A stretch of DNA of 64,000 nucleotides from Cyanobacteriota bacterium (lineage in GTDB: Bacteria > Cyanobacteriota > Cyanobacteriia > PCC-6307 > Cyanobiaceae), in contig JAPLIB010000089.1 in the NCBI GenBank assembly GCA_026389335.1, positions 1-64,000 of the forward strand, in the 5' to 3' direction. Below are positions 1 through 9,195 of this stretch, one piece after another. Position numbers and translations under genes: made by a program. Numbering within the stretch: the stretch's first letter is position 1; the number at the start of each line of letters is the position of its first letter. The notes beneath the pieces were generated by a model that was given only the letters and a program-made list of their open reading frames with translations, made no database searches and was not told the DNA's origin.

Positions 1-1
1 G

Positions 2-307
2 AAGGTGGGTGATGGCGAGGACACGGAACTGCTGGATCTGCTGGCCGGTGATGGCGTCCTGCCTTCGGAGCTGGTGGATGGCGAATGCCTGAAGGGGGAT
101 CTGCGGGCACTGCTGGAGCAACTGCCGGAGCTGCAGGGGAAGGTGCTGAAGATGCGCTACGGCATCGACGGCGAGGAGCCGATGAGCCTCACCGGTATCG
201 CCCGCAGCCTGGGCATGAGCCGCGACAAGACCCGCAATCTGGAGCGCCGTGCCCTCGAAGGCATCCGCCATCACTCCCTGGCGCTTGAGGGCTATCTGGT
301 GGCTTGA
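2..307 (+). CDS. Alternative sigma-70 factor, C-terminal part (5' end outside window)
   Basis: The reading frame is already open at the window edge, so only the last roughly 101 residues of a primary-like (group 2) RNA polymerase sigma factor are present. The visible part starts in region 3 (GDGEDTELLDLL), continues through the acidic linker typical of cyanobacterial SigB/SigC/SigD-type factors (LPSELVDGECLKGDL), and ends with region 4. Region 4.1 reads LPELQGKVLKMRYGIDG. Region 4.2, the helix-turn-helix that reads the -35 element, is at MSLTGIARSLGMSRDKTRNLE. Such factors redirect core polymerase during light, nutrient or stress responses. Which paralogue this is cannot be settled from the C-terminus alone. 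Confidence 0.9.
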   Translation, partial: KVGDGEDTELLDLLAGDGVLPSELVDGECLKGDLRALLEQLPELQGKVLKMRYGIDGEEPMSLTGIARSLGMSRDKTRNLERRALEGIRHHSLALEGYLVA

Positions 308-778
308 GCCAGGGAGGCGCTGCTCCTGAGCCGAAACGAGAGCGAAAACCGCTGGCGATCCCGTTCATCGCCAGCATCAGCAGCCCACGCCTATGAACAG
401 CCCGCCCACAAACACTTCCCCGCAGGTGGTCAGATCCGTCTGGACCATGTCCAACGCCCCCAGCCGCCAGAGGCAGGTACCCAGAGCCATCAAGGCCACG
501 GTCCGGAATGGCCATCGCGCAAGATGACGCTGAGCACGTAGATCCCGAACGCCTCCCCCACCCATTCCGGTGCTGGCATCTTCCAGAGCATTCAGGTGAT
601 GCAGAGGCCGTGACAGGATCTGGCAGTCCCAGCAGCAGCGCAAATGCCGGCGGCCGTCGAGAGCTACGGGGCCACATTTTTAATGAACACTGCCCCCAGG
701 CAGACAGCAAAAAATTAAGATGATATGTGTTGCTGGCCAAAATTCACTTGACAGAGCCAGGGACATGCGGTTTGAATA
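308..778. other. Gap without an intact gene; possible decayed membrane-protein remnant
   Basis: No convincing intact gene is visible. On the minus strand, short frames between about 377 and 640 read like pieces of one hydrophobic protein: one frame gives GEVFVGGLFIGVGC before a stop, and a neighbouring frame gives an upstream hydrophobic stretch. They are not in one frame, so this is at best a decayed gene. The last 30 bases hold a possible promoter for the next gene. Confidence 0.3.
748..777 (+). promoter_or_regulatory. Possible sigma-70 promoter upstream of the beta-helix gene
   Basis: A perfect -35 hexamer TTGACA lies at 748-753. After an 18-base spacer comes TTGAAT at 772-777, a four-of-six match to the -10 consensus. 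Transcription would start near 784, which would favour the ATG at 803 over the GTG at 779 as the start of the following gene. This is a pattern match only. Confidence 0.35.
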
Positions 779-2732
779 GTGAAAATTGCTCTTCTTGGTG
801 GGATGGAATTCGTAGTAAGCAATAATGACAATTTAGGAGATGGAAGTCTTCGTTGGGCACTGGATCAGGCGAACGGCAATGCAGGTTTCGATCAAATCAG
901 TTTCGATCAAAGCCTCAGCGGTCAAGTGATTGGCCTAGTTACGAGCCTTCCAAGCATCACCGATGCTGTCGAAATCAGTGGCTTAATAGATGGCAGTGGT
1001 GCGCCACAGGTTCAAATCGACTTCAACAATCAACAAGGCCTGATCTTTGCACAAGGAGCTGATAGATCAAGCCTGGTTGGCTTCTCCTTGGTCGATGCCG
1101 GTAGCGACTGCATCATTCTCAACGCATCCAAGATAACGATCCAAGACAACTACATTGGTGTCGACCTCGATGGGTTCACAACGATTGCCAATCACGGCAA
1201 CGGCATCCTCGTTAATAGTGGATCCCATGACAACCTAATCGGCACCCTCGACGAACTGACGGGGATCCCACTCGAGGCGCAGGTTTCCAACGTCATCAGT
1301 GGCAATATAGGCGATGGCATCAAGATTTTCAAGGCAAACAATAATCGAGTTGCCAATAATCGTATCGGCACCACAGCCGACGGCACAGGTGAGCTGGGCA
1401 ATACGGGCAACGGCATTTCCATCGCGTCTGGATCAAATCGCAACATTATTGGTGGCGATGCAAGCGGTGGTAATGATCCGACTAAAGGTGTATTTGTGCG
1501 TCCTCCCCAGGGAAACTTGATTTCAGGCAACAGGCTAAATGGGGTATTGATTGACAAAGGTTCAACGCGAAATACCCTGCTTGGAAACTTTATCGGCACA
1601 GATGCTGAAGGCACTTCGTCAATCGGAAATGTCTTGGATGGTGTGGCTATCGTCAATTCAGACCATAATAGTCTGATCGGCACAACACGAAATCAGTCAC
1701 CTTTTATTTATTATAATGTCGTCAGCGGCAATGGCCGCAATGGGCTTCGTGTCAAAAATAGCGATAACATCACCATCCACGCTAATTTCTTCGGCCTCGG
1801 CTCTGATAATGCCACAATTGTGGCCAATGGTGGCAACGGAGCTCTGATTGAAGGCGATTCCAAGCGCACTCAATATGGCGGCGTGATTCCGCTTGGAAAC
1901 GTTAATGCTGGGAACGGTGGTAATGGAATTGAAGTAAAAGACGTCGTCAGTGGTTTCATTACTTTTAATACATTCGGTGGCCTGACTGCTTTTGGTGGCA
2001 TAGCGCCCAACCAGGGTGACGGCATTTTGATCACCTCAAGTGGCGGCAATAATACTGTGCGGACTAATGTTCTCTCAGGCAATATTGGCAACGGGCTTCA
2101 TATATCTGGTAATGCTAAGGGTGTTTCTGTTGATCCCAATATAATCGGTCTCAATACTTATGGCACTGCGGCCACGTATCAAGTTGGGGCTGATACGATT
2201 TCGTGGGGCAATGGCAAAAATGGCATCTTGGTTGACGGCTCAGCCCGGCCGCATTGTCATCGCTGGCAACAGGAGAAGTTTGATTCCTCAGAATACAATT
2301 TCTAATAACAATGAATATGGCATCTTTATCGGCGGATCGTCTTCTTCTGTCGTCATTCAAAATACGTATATTGGCCTCTCGACTAATGGATTAAATGAAT
2401 TTGGCAATCAAGAAGGAGGTATTTACGTCGGCTCTGCCGTTAAATCTGTTCAAATAGGTATTAGGGAAAAGTCGCAGTCGTTGCCTAATAAGATTGTTGG
2501 CAATGGCGGCAATGGCATCACGCTCGATGGGACTGATGGTGCCCTTATTGAAGCGAACAAATTAGATAGGAATAGCGGCAACGGAGTGCTAGTTGCCAAT
2601 GGCACTCGCAATCGAATTATTGCCAACCGTGCCAATTCTAATGACCTCTATGGTTTTAAAACAATTGGTAGAGGTAGGAACACTCTGCGAGGCAACAAGG
2701 GCGTCAATAATAAACTTGGACTCTATGGTTGA
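779..2732 (+). pseudogene. Right-handed parallel beta-helix protein, interrupted by one frameshift
   Basis: Two overlapping frames encode one repetitive Asn/Gly/Ile-rich protein of about 650 residues. The N-terminus (FVVSNNDNLGDGSLRWALDQAN) matches the usual entry segment of secreted beta-helix/polymorphic-repeat proteins. The body repeats motifs such as NVISGN, GNGI, IGTDAEGT and NNRIGT, typical of PbH1 parallel beta-helix rungs found in extracellular adhesins and polysaccharide-active proteins. The first frame stops at 2305. The same repeat pattern resumes in the +1 frame from about 2245 (GRIVIAGNRRSLIPQNTISNN) and runs to 2732. One extra C in the CCC at 2243-2245 would explain this. No signal peptide is visible, and the start (GTG 779 or ATG 803) is uncertain. 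It may be a pseudogene or a sequencing error. The target is unknown. Confidence 0.75.
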
Positions 2733-4261
2733 GCCCCACGCCCATGCAGGTATGCAGGCTAGCAGGCAAGATTCACCAAAACCATCTGCTTTTTTCTTGG
2801 ATCCAACAAAAGTGAAGTGCTAAACAAGTTCAACCATTGTTCAGGGGCTAAGCTTCCGTTTGGGCAGTCATGTGATATCGCCACTACGGCAAACTATTCT
2901 AGCTATGCAGGTGGTAATTGATTGATTATTTCCATTGGATATGAGATCTCCCTCTCTGCCCTCTCCATGGTCTTGATGCAAATACAACAAGTCATTGTCC
3001 GGACTCCAGGAATTTCCAGCATGCCAACATAATCTGCAACACCATAGTTTTTGCCCCTGACAGGGTCACTGCGGCATACAATCTTGTTCTGGGAATTGAC
3101 ACTATCAGTACAGAGAATAACTGCACGATTGTTGGCGACAATGGTCAGGTCAATAATGGGGACGTCGGGGTTGTTTGCCAGGGTGCAGTCAACGGAATCA
3201 ATGCCAGTCAAGCTTCAGACCCCTGGCGGACATCTCATGATGATTGTTCGCCATGGTCTCAACTCTCTGAGTGCCAGCATCTATGAAGTTCATGATAGTA
3301 GCTGCACCAATTGTGAGCTGCTTGGCACCTGCGTGTCGGCTAACAATGCCACGAATATTGACGAAAATGCGCTTAATAATGCCTTTAAGTCTACTGCGCG
3401 GTTAAAATTAAAAGCACCCCTAAGGACAGCGCCTATCAGCACTTTGCATGGGCTCTAAGGCCGCCAAAAAGCCGCCAGAGATTGCATAGGAGCATGGTCT
3501 TATGTTGCAACCGAGGAGATCTCTGGCTGGACGGGGGCTTGTCTAGCGGAAACTCATACAACAACGGCCATACGGTTGAAGTGCTGAAGATTGGGAAGGA
3601 ACTTGAAGGTCAAATTCTTGAGACCCCATCAGACCTTGTTCCTCCTTCCGGGGCCAACCTTTCTCGTCGGCATGCCATCCATTGTGACATGGTCAAGGCA
3701 GTCAAAGACTTGCTCTACGCAAGCTTTGATTGCCGACTTGACACGTTTTGGGTCCTTGGTTGAGTCGCTCAGGGGATGATTTCGAGCATTCTTGTCGTGG
3801 ATCAGGTCTTCGAGCCACCGAGGCTCAGAAGATCCTCAAAGCACAGCCCTGAATAAGGCTGAGTCTGCCCTGACATCATCAGGTTCATTTTCGGGATCAA
3901 GCAGGCATGGAAGCATCGAACTATCATGAATGTTGGCAGAAGTGACAGCATCTCGGCGGATAAATTATTGGCCACTCTCGATGCAGAAGCTTTTCTTGTA
4001 ACCATAGTAACTGATGCCGTTCTTTTGGCCTAGCGTGCATCCAAATCCCTCTGCTGCTGTAGATCTGGGTTTTCATCCCAGTTCTCCTGCAGTCTCCCAA
4101 CTTTGTTTCTTTGCCTCGCGGTTATGGCGTTGCCTGGGGGCGTTGTCAAAGACCCATCAGGGTGTGATACAGGACCCAGGATTCTCTGCGCTTTGATATC
4201 GGTAGCCTTGAGGCTTCCCATCATGCGATCGGGTCCGTGAAATCGGCGGCTGAAAGCTCTC
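2733..4261. other. Gene-poor AT-richer stretch with decayed coding fragments
   Basis: About 1.5 kb without a convincing intact gene. Several short plus-strand frames look protein-like but are broken. One around 3071-3288 reads GIDTISTENNCTIVGDNGQ and onward. Another around 3565-3763 contains AVKDLLYASFDCRLDTFWVLG. A third ending near 4032 contains NVGRSDSISADKLLATLDAE. A minus-strand frame at 2903-3211 is also open. Base composition is clearly less GC-rich than the flanking core genes. I interpret the region as remnants of transferred or surface-related genes, and no product can be named. Confidence 0.4.
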
Positions 4262-7027
4262 CTAAATCTCTTCTGTCCTCAGATCAACCGCCGTGGCGTC
4301 CAGATCCCTGTAGCGCTCGGGATGACAGGTGAGCAGGATCAGCTGAAGTCCTCCCCGCACCGCTTCCTGGAGCATGCCTTTGAGGCCGTCCAGGCGTTCA
4401 AGGTCGCTGTTGGTGAAGGCATCGTCGAAGATCAGCGGCAGGCAGCCGTCGTGGCCGCCTTTGAGCACATCGGCCATGGCCAGCCGCAGGGCTGCCGCCA
4501 GCTGCTCGCGCATGCCACCGCTCAGTTGGCTGAAGGGGTAGTACTCGCCTGAGCGCCGCAGCTGCAGTCCCCAGAAGCCCTTGGCTTGGTCAAACTGCAG
4601 CTGGCAGTTGGGCCCCTCCGGCAGCAGGGGCAGCAGAAAGCGTTCGATCGAGCGGGCCAGGGGCAGGCTGTAGCGCGACGAGAGGTCGGAGCGGGCCTCG
4701 TGGAACAACTGGGCCAGCAGTTTCTGTGCCTCGGCTCGGGAGTTCAGGGCCTGCCATTCGGCCGCCGCGGCGTCCCGCGCCACCTGCGCCCTTTCCACGG
4801 CCGCGTGGGGGGCCTCGGCACTGATGCTCTCGCAGCGTTCCCTGGCGCCGCCGAGGTTTTCCACCAGCTGGCAGATCTGCTGCTGGAGCTTGTCGATGTC
4901 GCCTTCGATCGCCTGGAGCCGGGCCTCAGCGCCGTCGGCTTGCAGCGCCTGGCGCTGCTGCTGCAGTTGGGCCAGCTCCGCTTCGGCCTCGATCCGATGG
5001 CGTTCACTGATCTGCAGGGCCTCGGACAGGGCCTCGGCACTGCCCCGCCGCTCCAGCAGGGTGCGTTGGCGCTGCTGGCGAGTGCGCCATTCGGCTTCGA
5101 GGCCGGCCAGGGCCTGGGCCGCATCCGCCGCGATCCGGCTTGCTTGCCGCTGCCGGCTGTCCAGCTGCTGCAGCTCCTGTTCGCAGCGCTGGCGGGCGCT
5201 GCGTTGCAGCCGGTAGGTCTGCTGCAGCTGGCGATGCAGGCTCTCCAGTCCGGCCTCGTTTTCCGGCAGGGGCTGCTGGACCTCCAGCTCCAGACGCTGC
5301 TCCTCAAGGCCTTCGAGATCCCGCTGGAGCTCGGCCAGGTTGGCTTCGAGGCGGGCGAGCTGCGCCTCCAGGCTCGGCGGGCTTTGCCCCTGCAGGGCCG
5401 GCAGCGGGCTGGCTGCGTCACTGGCGCTCTCGGCCGCGGCGAGCGCCGAGAGCTGCTGCAGGAGCGTCTCGCGCTGGCGGGCGATCGCTTCGGCCTCGCT
5501 GACGCTGGCCACACCCAAGGACACCAGGGCCTGGTGCAGAGCGGCATCGGCTGCGTGCAGGGCTCCTTCGCTGTCCCCCAATGCTTCGCCACCGCCCGGG
5601 CTGATCCGCAGGTGCACCGCCTCGCCCACCTGCAGCTCAAAGGCCTGGGTGAGGCGCCGCTCCTCCCCTGGCTGCAGGGGTTGGCCATCGATCCGCACCG
5701 GCTGCTCGGCCCGCAGCAGCTGCACGCCGGTGGCCAGGGCTTCGATGCGGGTGGCGGCATCGCGCCGGGCCTGCTGCCGTTGCTGCAGCTCCGCCAGGCC
5801 TTCGCCGCTGACCTGGGTCAGGGCGGCCAGCTGGCTCTGCAGGGCGCGGCGGCTGTCCTGCCGCTGGCGCCGTTGCTGCAGCTGGTGCTGCAGGCGTTGC
5901 CGCTCAGCCTCCTGACGGGATTGTTCCTTGCGTTTCAGCAGCAGCTGGCCCCGTTGCAGGGTGCAGTCCAGCTGCTGGCTGAGGGTCGCCAGGGCCGCGC
6001 GCGCCTGCATCAGCTCTTGCTCGAGCGTCTGCAGATCGCTGTTGGCCTGCTGGCGCTGGCCGCTGAGATTGTGCTGCTGCTGCTGGCCGCTGGCCAGATC
6101 CTGGTCGAGTTGCTGCAACTCGCGCAGATCCTGCTGCAGGTCTTGATAGTGCAGCCGCAGTGGCATCAGATCCTTGCGGCGCAGGTCGATGGCGGCCTCG
6201 AGCTGCCGCAGGGCTTCAGCGGCCGCCTTCAGACCCTGCTGCTGCGCCTCCAGGGCGGGCAGTTGCTGCTGGCGGCTGGCGGCCAGCGCCTCCTCGGTGC
6301 GGGCCAGATCGTCGCTGGCCTGCTCGTAATCCGCCAGTCGGGTGCGGGCCTGCTCAAGAGCCTGCTCGCCATGTAGCAGGGCCTGCTGGGCCTGCCACAG
6401 GGGCGAGTTCTTTTTGATGCCATCCCGTTTGCCGGTGAAGTTCACCGCCAGCAGCGCGTCCTGACCCTGGGCCACCAGCTGATCGAGCGGCGACTGCATG
6501 GCCGCGCCGCCGCCCTGCTCCAGCTGGTTGATCAGGGCATCGAGGTCGTAGTGGCTGCCACCACGGGCCAGCAGGTCGTCGCCGCCACTGCCTTGCATCA
6601 CCCAGAGATGGGCCCAGCGGCTGGGTAACACGCTGCCGGCCTGCTTGCTGCCCACGATCTCGCCCACGCCGAGCAGGGTCGCCAGGGTTTCCTCTGCAGC
6701 GGCGCCACAGAGTTGATTGCCGTGCTCTGAGGTGAGGCTCACGGTGCCGTTGGTGCCGGTGAAGCGTTTGATCAACCGCCAGCGCTCGCCGCGGGCCTCA
6801 AAGCCCAGCTCGACGATCGGATGGCCGCTGTGGCAGCGGGAGCGCAGGTTTTCCACCGGCGTGCCACTGGCAGCGGCCTTGAGAAACAGGCCGCGATGCA
6901 GGGCTTCGACCAGGGTGCTTTTGCCGGTCTCGTTCGGACCGCCGATCAGGGTGAGACCCGGCGCGAACTGCAGGGGCAGATCGCCGTGCAGGCGCAGATT
7001 CTGGAGGCGGCAGTCGAGCAGACGCAT
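4262..7027 (-). CDS. SbcC/YhaN-like AAA ATPase, DNA repair (SMC-type coiled-coil protein)
   Basis: A 921-residue SMC/Rad50-like ATPase. Walker A (GGPNETGKST) is near residue 30. A very long Gln/Leu/Arg-rich coiled coil occupies about 170-780. The ABC signature (LSGGMREQ) is near 830 and Walker B (LPLIFDDAF) follows. The family moves or tethers DNA ends for a partner nuclease. The SbcD-like gene lies 4 bp upstream in the same operon, so the two very likely form a complex. No CxxC zinc hook is present in the coiled coil, unlike classical SbcC/Rad50. This fits the YhaN-type subgroup better, so I leave the symbol blank. Confidence 0.85.
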   Translation of the reverse strand: MRLLDCRLQNLRLHGDLPLQFAPGLTLIGGPNETGKSTLVEALHRGLFLKAAASGTPVENLRSRCHSGHPIVELGFEARGERWRLIKRFTGTNGTVSLTSEHGNQLCGAAAEETLATLLGVGEIVGSKQAGSVLPSRWAHLWVMQGSGGDDLLARGGSHYDLDALINQLEQGGGAAMQSPLDQLVAQGQDALLAVNFTGKRDGIKKNSPLWQAQQALLHGEQALEQARTRLADYEQASDDLARTEEALAASRQQQLPALEAQQQGLKAAAEALRQLEAAIDLRRKDLMPLRLHYQDLQQDLRELQQLDQDLASGQQQQHNLSGQRQQANSDLQTLEQELMQARAALATLSQQLDCTLQRGQLLLKRKEQSRQEAERQRLQHQLQQRRQRQDSRRALQSQLAALTQVSGEGLAELQQRQQARRDAATRIEALATGVQLLRAEQPVRIDGQPLQPGEERRLTQAFELQVGEAVHLRISPGGGEALGDSEGALHAADAALHQALVSLGVASVSEAEAIARQRETLLQQLSALAAAESASDAASPLPALQGQSPPSLEAQLARLEANLAELQRDLEGLEEQRLELEVQQPLPENEAGLESLHRQLQQTYRLQRSARQRCEQELQQLDSRQRQASRIAADAAQALAGLEAEWRTRQQRQRTLLERRGSAEALSEALQISERHRIEAEAELAQLQQQRQALQADGAEARLQAIEGDIDKLQQQICQLVENLGGARERCESISAEAPHAAVERAQVARDAAAAEWQALNSRAEAQKLLAQLFHEARSDLSSRYSLPLARSIERFLLPLLPEGPNCQLQFDQAKGFWGLQLRRSGEYYPFSQLSGGMREQLAAALRLAMADVLKGGHDGCLPLIFDDAFTNSDLERLDGLKGMLQEAVRGGLQLILLTCHPERYRDLDATAVDLRTEEI

Positions 7028-7031
7028 GGTC

Positions 7032-8375
7032 TCAGTTGGGGCTGGGCTTGCTGGCGATGTCCTGGCTCGGCGCAGCGGCGAGGGCCGTGCCTGGGTTCAC
7101 GCAGGTGTCGCCTGGGCTGGCTGGAACCTGGCGGCCCGAGGGTGCCGGGCCGGGCCCTGGCGGGGCCTGGCTTGCGACCAGGGCGTAGAGCTGGCAGAGG
7201 GCGGCCCGGGTGATGGCGGCGGCTTCTGCCTGGCCCTCTGCCGCAGCGGTGTCAGTGCCGGCCGCTTCCTGCTGGTGAAGCCGCTGGCGCAGCTGGCGGG
7301 CCACCACGGCGATCAGGGGATCACCAGGCCGTTCGGTGAGGGCCTGGAGCTCGCCGGCCTCGGGTGCCTGCTGGCATTCGCCTTTGAGCCGCAGGCGCAG
7401 CAGCTGGTCCCTGAGGTCGTCGATCAGGGCGTCGTAGCGGCGGTGCCCGGCCAGGCTGAGGCTGCCGCTCACTTCCAGCCGCAACAGGTCGCGGGCCACC
7501 CGACCTTCCAGCAGGGTGTCGAGCCGGGCAGCGAAGCGATCGAGATCGTCGTCCTGGCTGAAATGGAAGGCCAGGTTGTGCCAGCCGAGGCGGCCGGTGG
7601 CGGCGATCGTCACCTCGGGCAGGCTGCCCCGACGGGCCTCCACCAGCAGCACCTGCCCCCGCTGATTGCCCTCTCCCTGGTCGAAGCGATCCGGTTCCGG
7701 GGTGCCGCTGTACCAGGCGCGGGGGCTGACTTGGCGCAGATTGTGCCAGTCTCCGAGGGCGATGTAGTCGATCTCCGCCTCGGGGAGTTGCCCGAGATCC
7801 AGCAGATTGCCGCCAGCGGCCGCGCTGTGCGGCTGCGCTTCATAGTCCCTGCCGCCAAAGCCCTGCACCCCGCCATGGGCCAGCACGATGCGGGGTTTGT
7901 GGCGCGGCAGGCTCGACCAGTCCAGGGCGCTGATCCAGGCGCAGGGGTCGTGGCTTTCGCAGCGGCGCAGCAGCGGGCAGGGCAGCAGCACCACCTCGTC
8001 AAGTTCGAGCGATTGGCGCTCCAGCAGCACCTGCAGATTCGGGGCCCGCTGCTGCTGCTGCCGCCGCAGGTCGTTGCGATACCAGAGGCTGCCGGCGGCT
8101 CCGTGGTCGTGGTTGCCGGGAATCACCAGTACGGGAACCTCGAGGCTGCCGATCGCCTCCATCACCTCCATCACCGCCGCCGTCGGCACGGTGGGGGAAT
8201 CGAACAGGTCGCCGGCCACCAGCACAAAGCTAGCCGCCTGGCGCTGGACGATTTCGCGGATGCGGCTGATCACCAGCAGGCGTTCCTGCTGCAGTCGGAA
8301 GCGTTTCTGGTCGTCCTCGACCGATAGATAGGGCTTGCCGATCTGCCAGTCAGCCGTGTGCAGGAAGCGAATCAT
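7032..8375 (-). CDS. SbcD-like DNA repair exonuclease (metallophosphoesterase)
   Basis: A 447-residue calcineurin-like phosphoesterase. The metal-binding motifs appear in order: FLHTADWQIG (D-x-H-like motif I), VAGDLFDS (GD motif), IPGNHDHG (GNHD) and the later ALGDWH region. This is the layout of SbcD/YhaO/Mre11 nucleases, which resect DNA ends with an SMC-like ATPase partner. The gene starts at an ATG and ends 4 bp before the ATPase gene on the same strand. The C-terminal 50 or so residues are Pro/Ala/Ser-rich and probably disordered. The YhaO-YhaN pairing is as likely as SbcD-SbcC. Confidence 0.85.
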   Translation of the reverse strand: MIRFLHTADWQIGKPYLSVEDDQKRFRLQQERLLVISRIREIVQRQAASFVLVAGDLFDSPTVPTAAVMEVMEAIGSLEVPVLVIPGNHDHGAAGSLWYRNDLRRQQQQRAPNLQVLLERQSLELDEVVLLPCPLLRRCESHDPCAWISALDWSSLPRHKPRIVLAHGGVQGFGGRDYEAQPHSAAAGGNLLDLGQLPEAEIDYIALGDWHNLRQVSPRAWYSGTPEPDRFDQGEGNQRGQVLLVEARRGSLPEVTIAATGRLGWHNLAFHFSQDDDLDRFAARLDTLLEGRVARDLLRLEVSGSLSLAGHRRYDALIDDLRDQLLRLRLKGECQQAPEAGELQALTERPGDPLIAVVARQLRQRLHQQEAAGTDTAAAEGQAEAAAITRAALCQLYALVASQAPPGPGPAPSGRQVPASPGDTCVNPGTALAAAPSQDIASKPSPN

Positions 8376-8433
8376 GGGCGGGAACAGGACCGGTAACCGG
8401 CAGCAAAGCCCAGGCGCCTCAAGGCAAGGAACT

Positions 8434-8592
8434 TCAGACCTGGACGGCCTCAGAGAGCAGTTCGATCAGTTCCTCGAGTTCATGGTGACTGAGCAACAGA
8501 TCACCCTGGACGTCTTTCACCACCCGCGATTGCAGGATCCAGCCATCTTCGGTCTGGGAGATCACAAAGTGATTGGAGCGAAAGTCGGCCAT
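8434..8592 (-). CDS. Small conserved hypothetical protein (52 aa)
   Basis: An ATG-started frame of 52 residues beginning MADFRSNHFVISQTEDGW and ending in an acidic helical segment (HELEELIELLSEA). The composition is ordinary soluble protein. It sits between the SbcD-like gene and the HLI gene on the same strand, 73 bp downstream of the HLI stop. I believe it is a small conserved picocyanobacterial protein, but I do not know its function. No cysteines, membrane segment or signal peptide are present. Confidence 0.75.
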   Translation of the reverse strand: MADFRSNHFVISQTEDGWILQSRVVKDVQGDLLLSHHELEELIELLSEAVQV

Positions 8593-8665
8593 GGGTGATG
8601 GGGATGCCGGTGTGGATGCCCCTCCGCAGGAGGTCTGGCATCAATGTTTGACCTTAGCGGCCCTG

Positions 8666-8881
8666 TCAGCCCAGGTACCAGTGCAGCCACAGACCCAGTT
8701 GACCCACCATGCCCTCGCCGGTGAGCCCTTCCCCCAGGATCGCCGCCATGAAGCCCAGCATGGCGACGCGTCCATTCAGCAATTCCACAAAGGCCAGAGC
8801 CTGGGTGTTCCAGGGCCGGGAAGTGGTGAGGCCTTCGCCGAATTTTTCGACGGGTTCGTAACGGAATTGGTCCTTGTCCAT
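8666..8881 (-). CDS. High-light-inducible protein (HLI/Scp, one-helix CAB-like)
   Basis: A 71-residue single-helix member of the chlorophyll a/b-binding-like family. The signature helix reads ELLNGRVAMLGFMAAILGE, with the E-x-x-N-x-R chlorophyll-ligand motif conserved. A soluble N-terminus (MDKDQFRYEPVEKFGEG) precedes it. HLI proteins sit in thylakoid membranes, bind chlorophyll and carotenoid, and protect photosystem assembly under excess light. The gene begins with ATG at 8881 and probably has its own promoter in the short gap to the divergent small gene at 8936. Which of the many HLI paralogues it is cannot be determined. Confidence 0.93.
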   Translation of the reverse strand: MDKDQFRYEPVEKFGEGLTTSRPWNTQALAFVELLNGRVAMLGFMAAILGEGLTGEGMVGQLGLWLHWYLG

Positions 8882-8935
8882 GGCGGCAGCTTATGGCCTG
8901 GTCGCGGAGAATGGCGTCTGCTGCCGCCTGGTTCC

Positions 8936-9136
8936 TTGCCAGATCCAACTCCGGAGTTGAGCCTTGAGCCCGAGGACTGGCGGCGGATCCGCGACGCCCT
9001 GCGCTACACGGCGCGCGATCTGCACCACCGTTCCTTTGCGGTGCACGGCAGTCGTCGCGAACTGCTGTGGCAGGAGATGGACCACACCCTGGCCTTGGCT
9101 GATCGCCTGGAGCTGCTGGCAGGCTCCTCCGACTGA
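8936..9136 (+). CDS. Small conserved hypothetical protein (about 66 aa)
   Basis: Only the last part of a longer open frame looks protein-like. It reads LEPEDWRRIRDALRYTARD, then a His-rich segment, and ends QEMDHTLALADRLELLAGSSD, a helical and strongly charged sequence. No ATG or GTG occurs just before this segment. A TTG at 8936 is the most reasonable start, and upstream sequence in the frame merely overlaps the antisense HLI gene. It is divergent from the HLI gene. The function is unknown. Confidence 0.55.
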   Translation: MPDPTPELSLEPEDWRRIRDALRYTARDLHHRSFAVHGSRRELLWQEMDHTLALADRLELLAGSSD

Positions 9137-9195
9137 GGCCGGCCGGCCCCCAGCCGCCGGGCCAGGGACTGCCATCGTGGCGCCAAGCCTGCGCT

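Noticed and set aside
4586-8327. Long plus-strand frames (596 and 536 codons) opposite the SbcC/SbcD-like genes
   Set aside because: They are antisense shadows caused by high GC. Their Gln/Leu/Ala-rich reading has no motifs, while the minus strand shows complete families.
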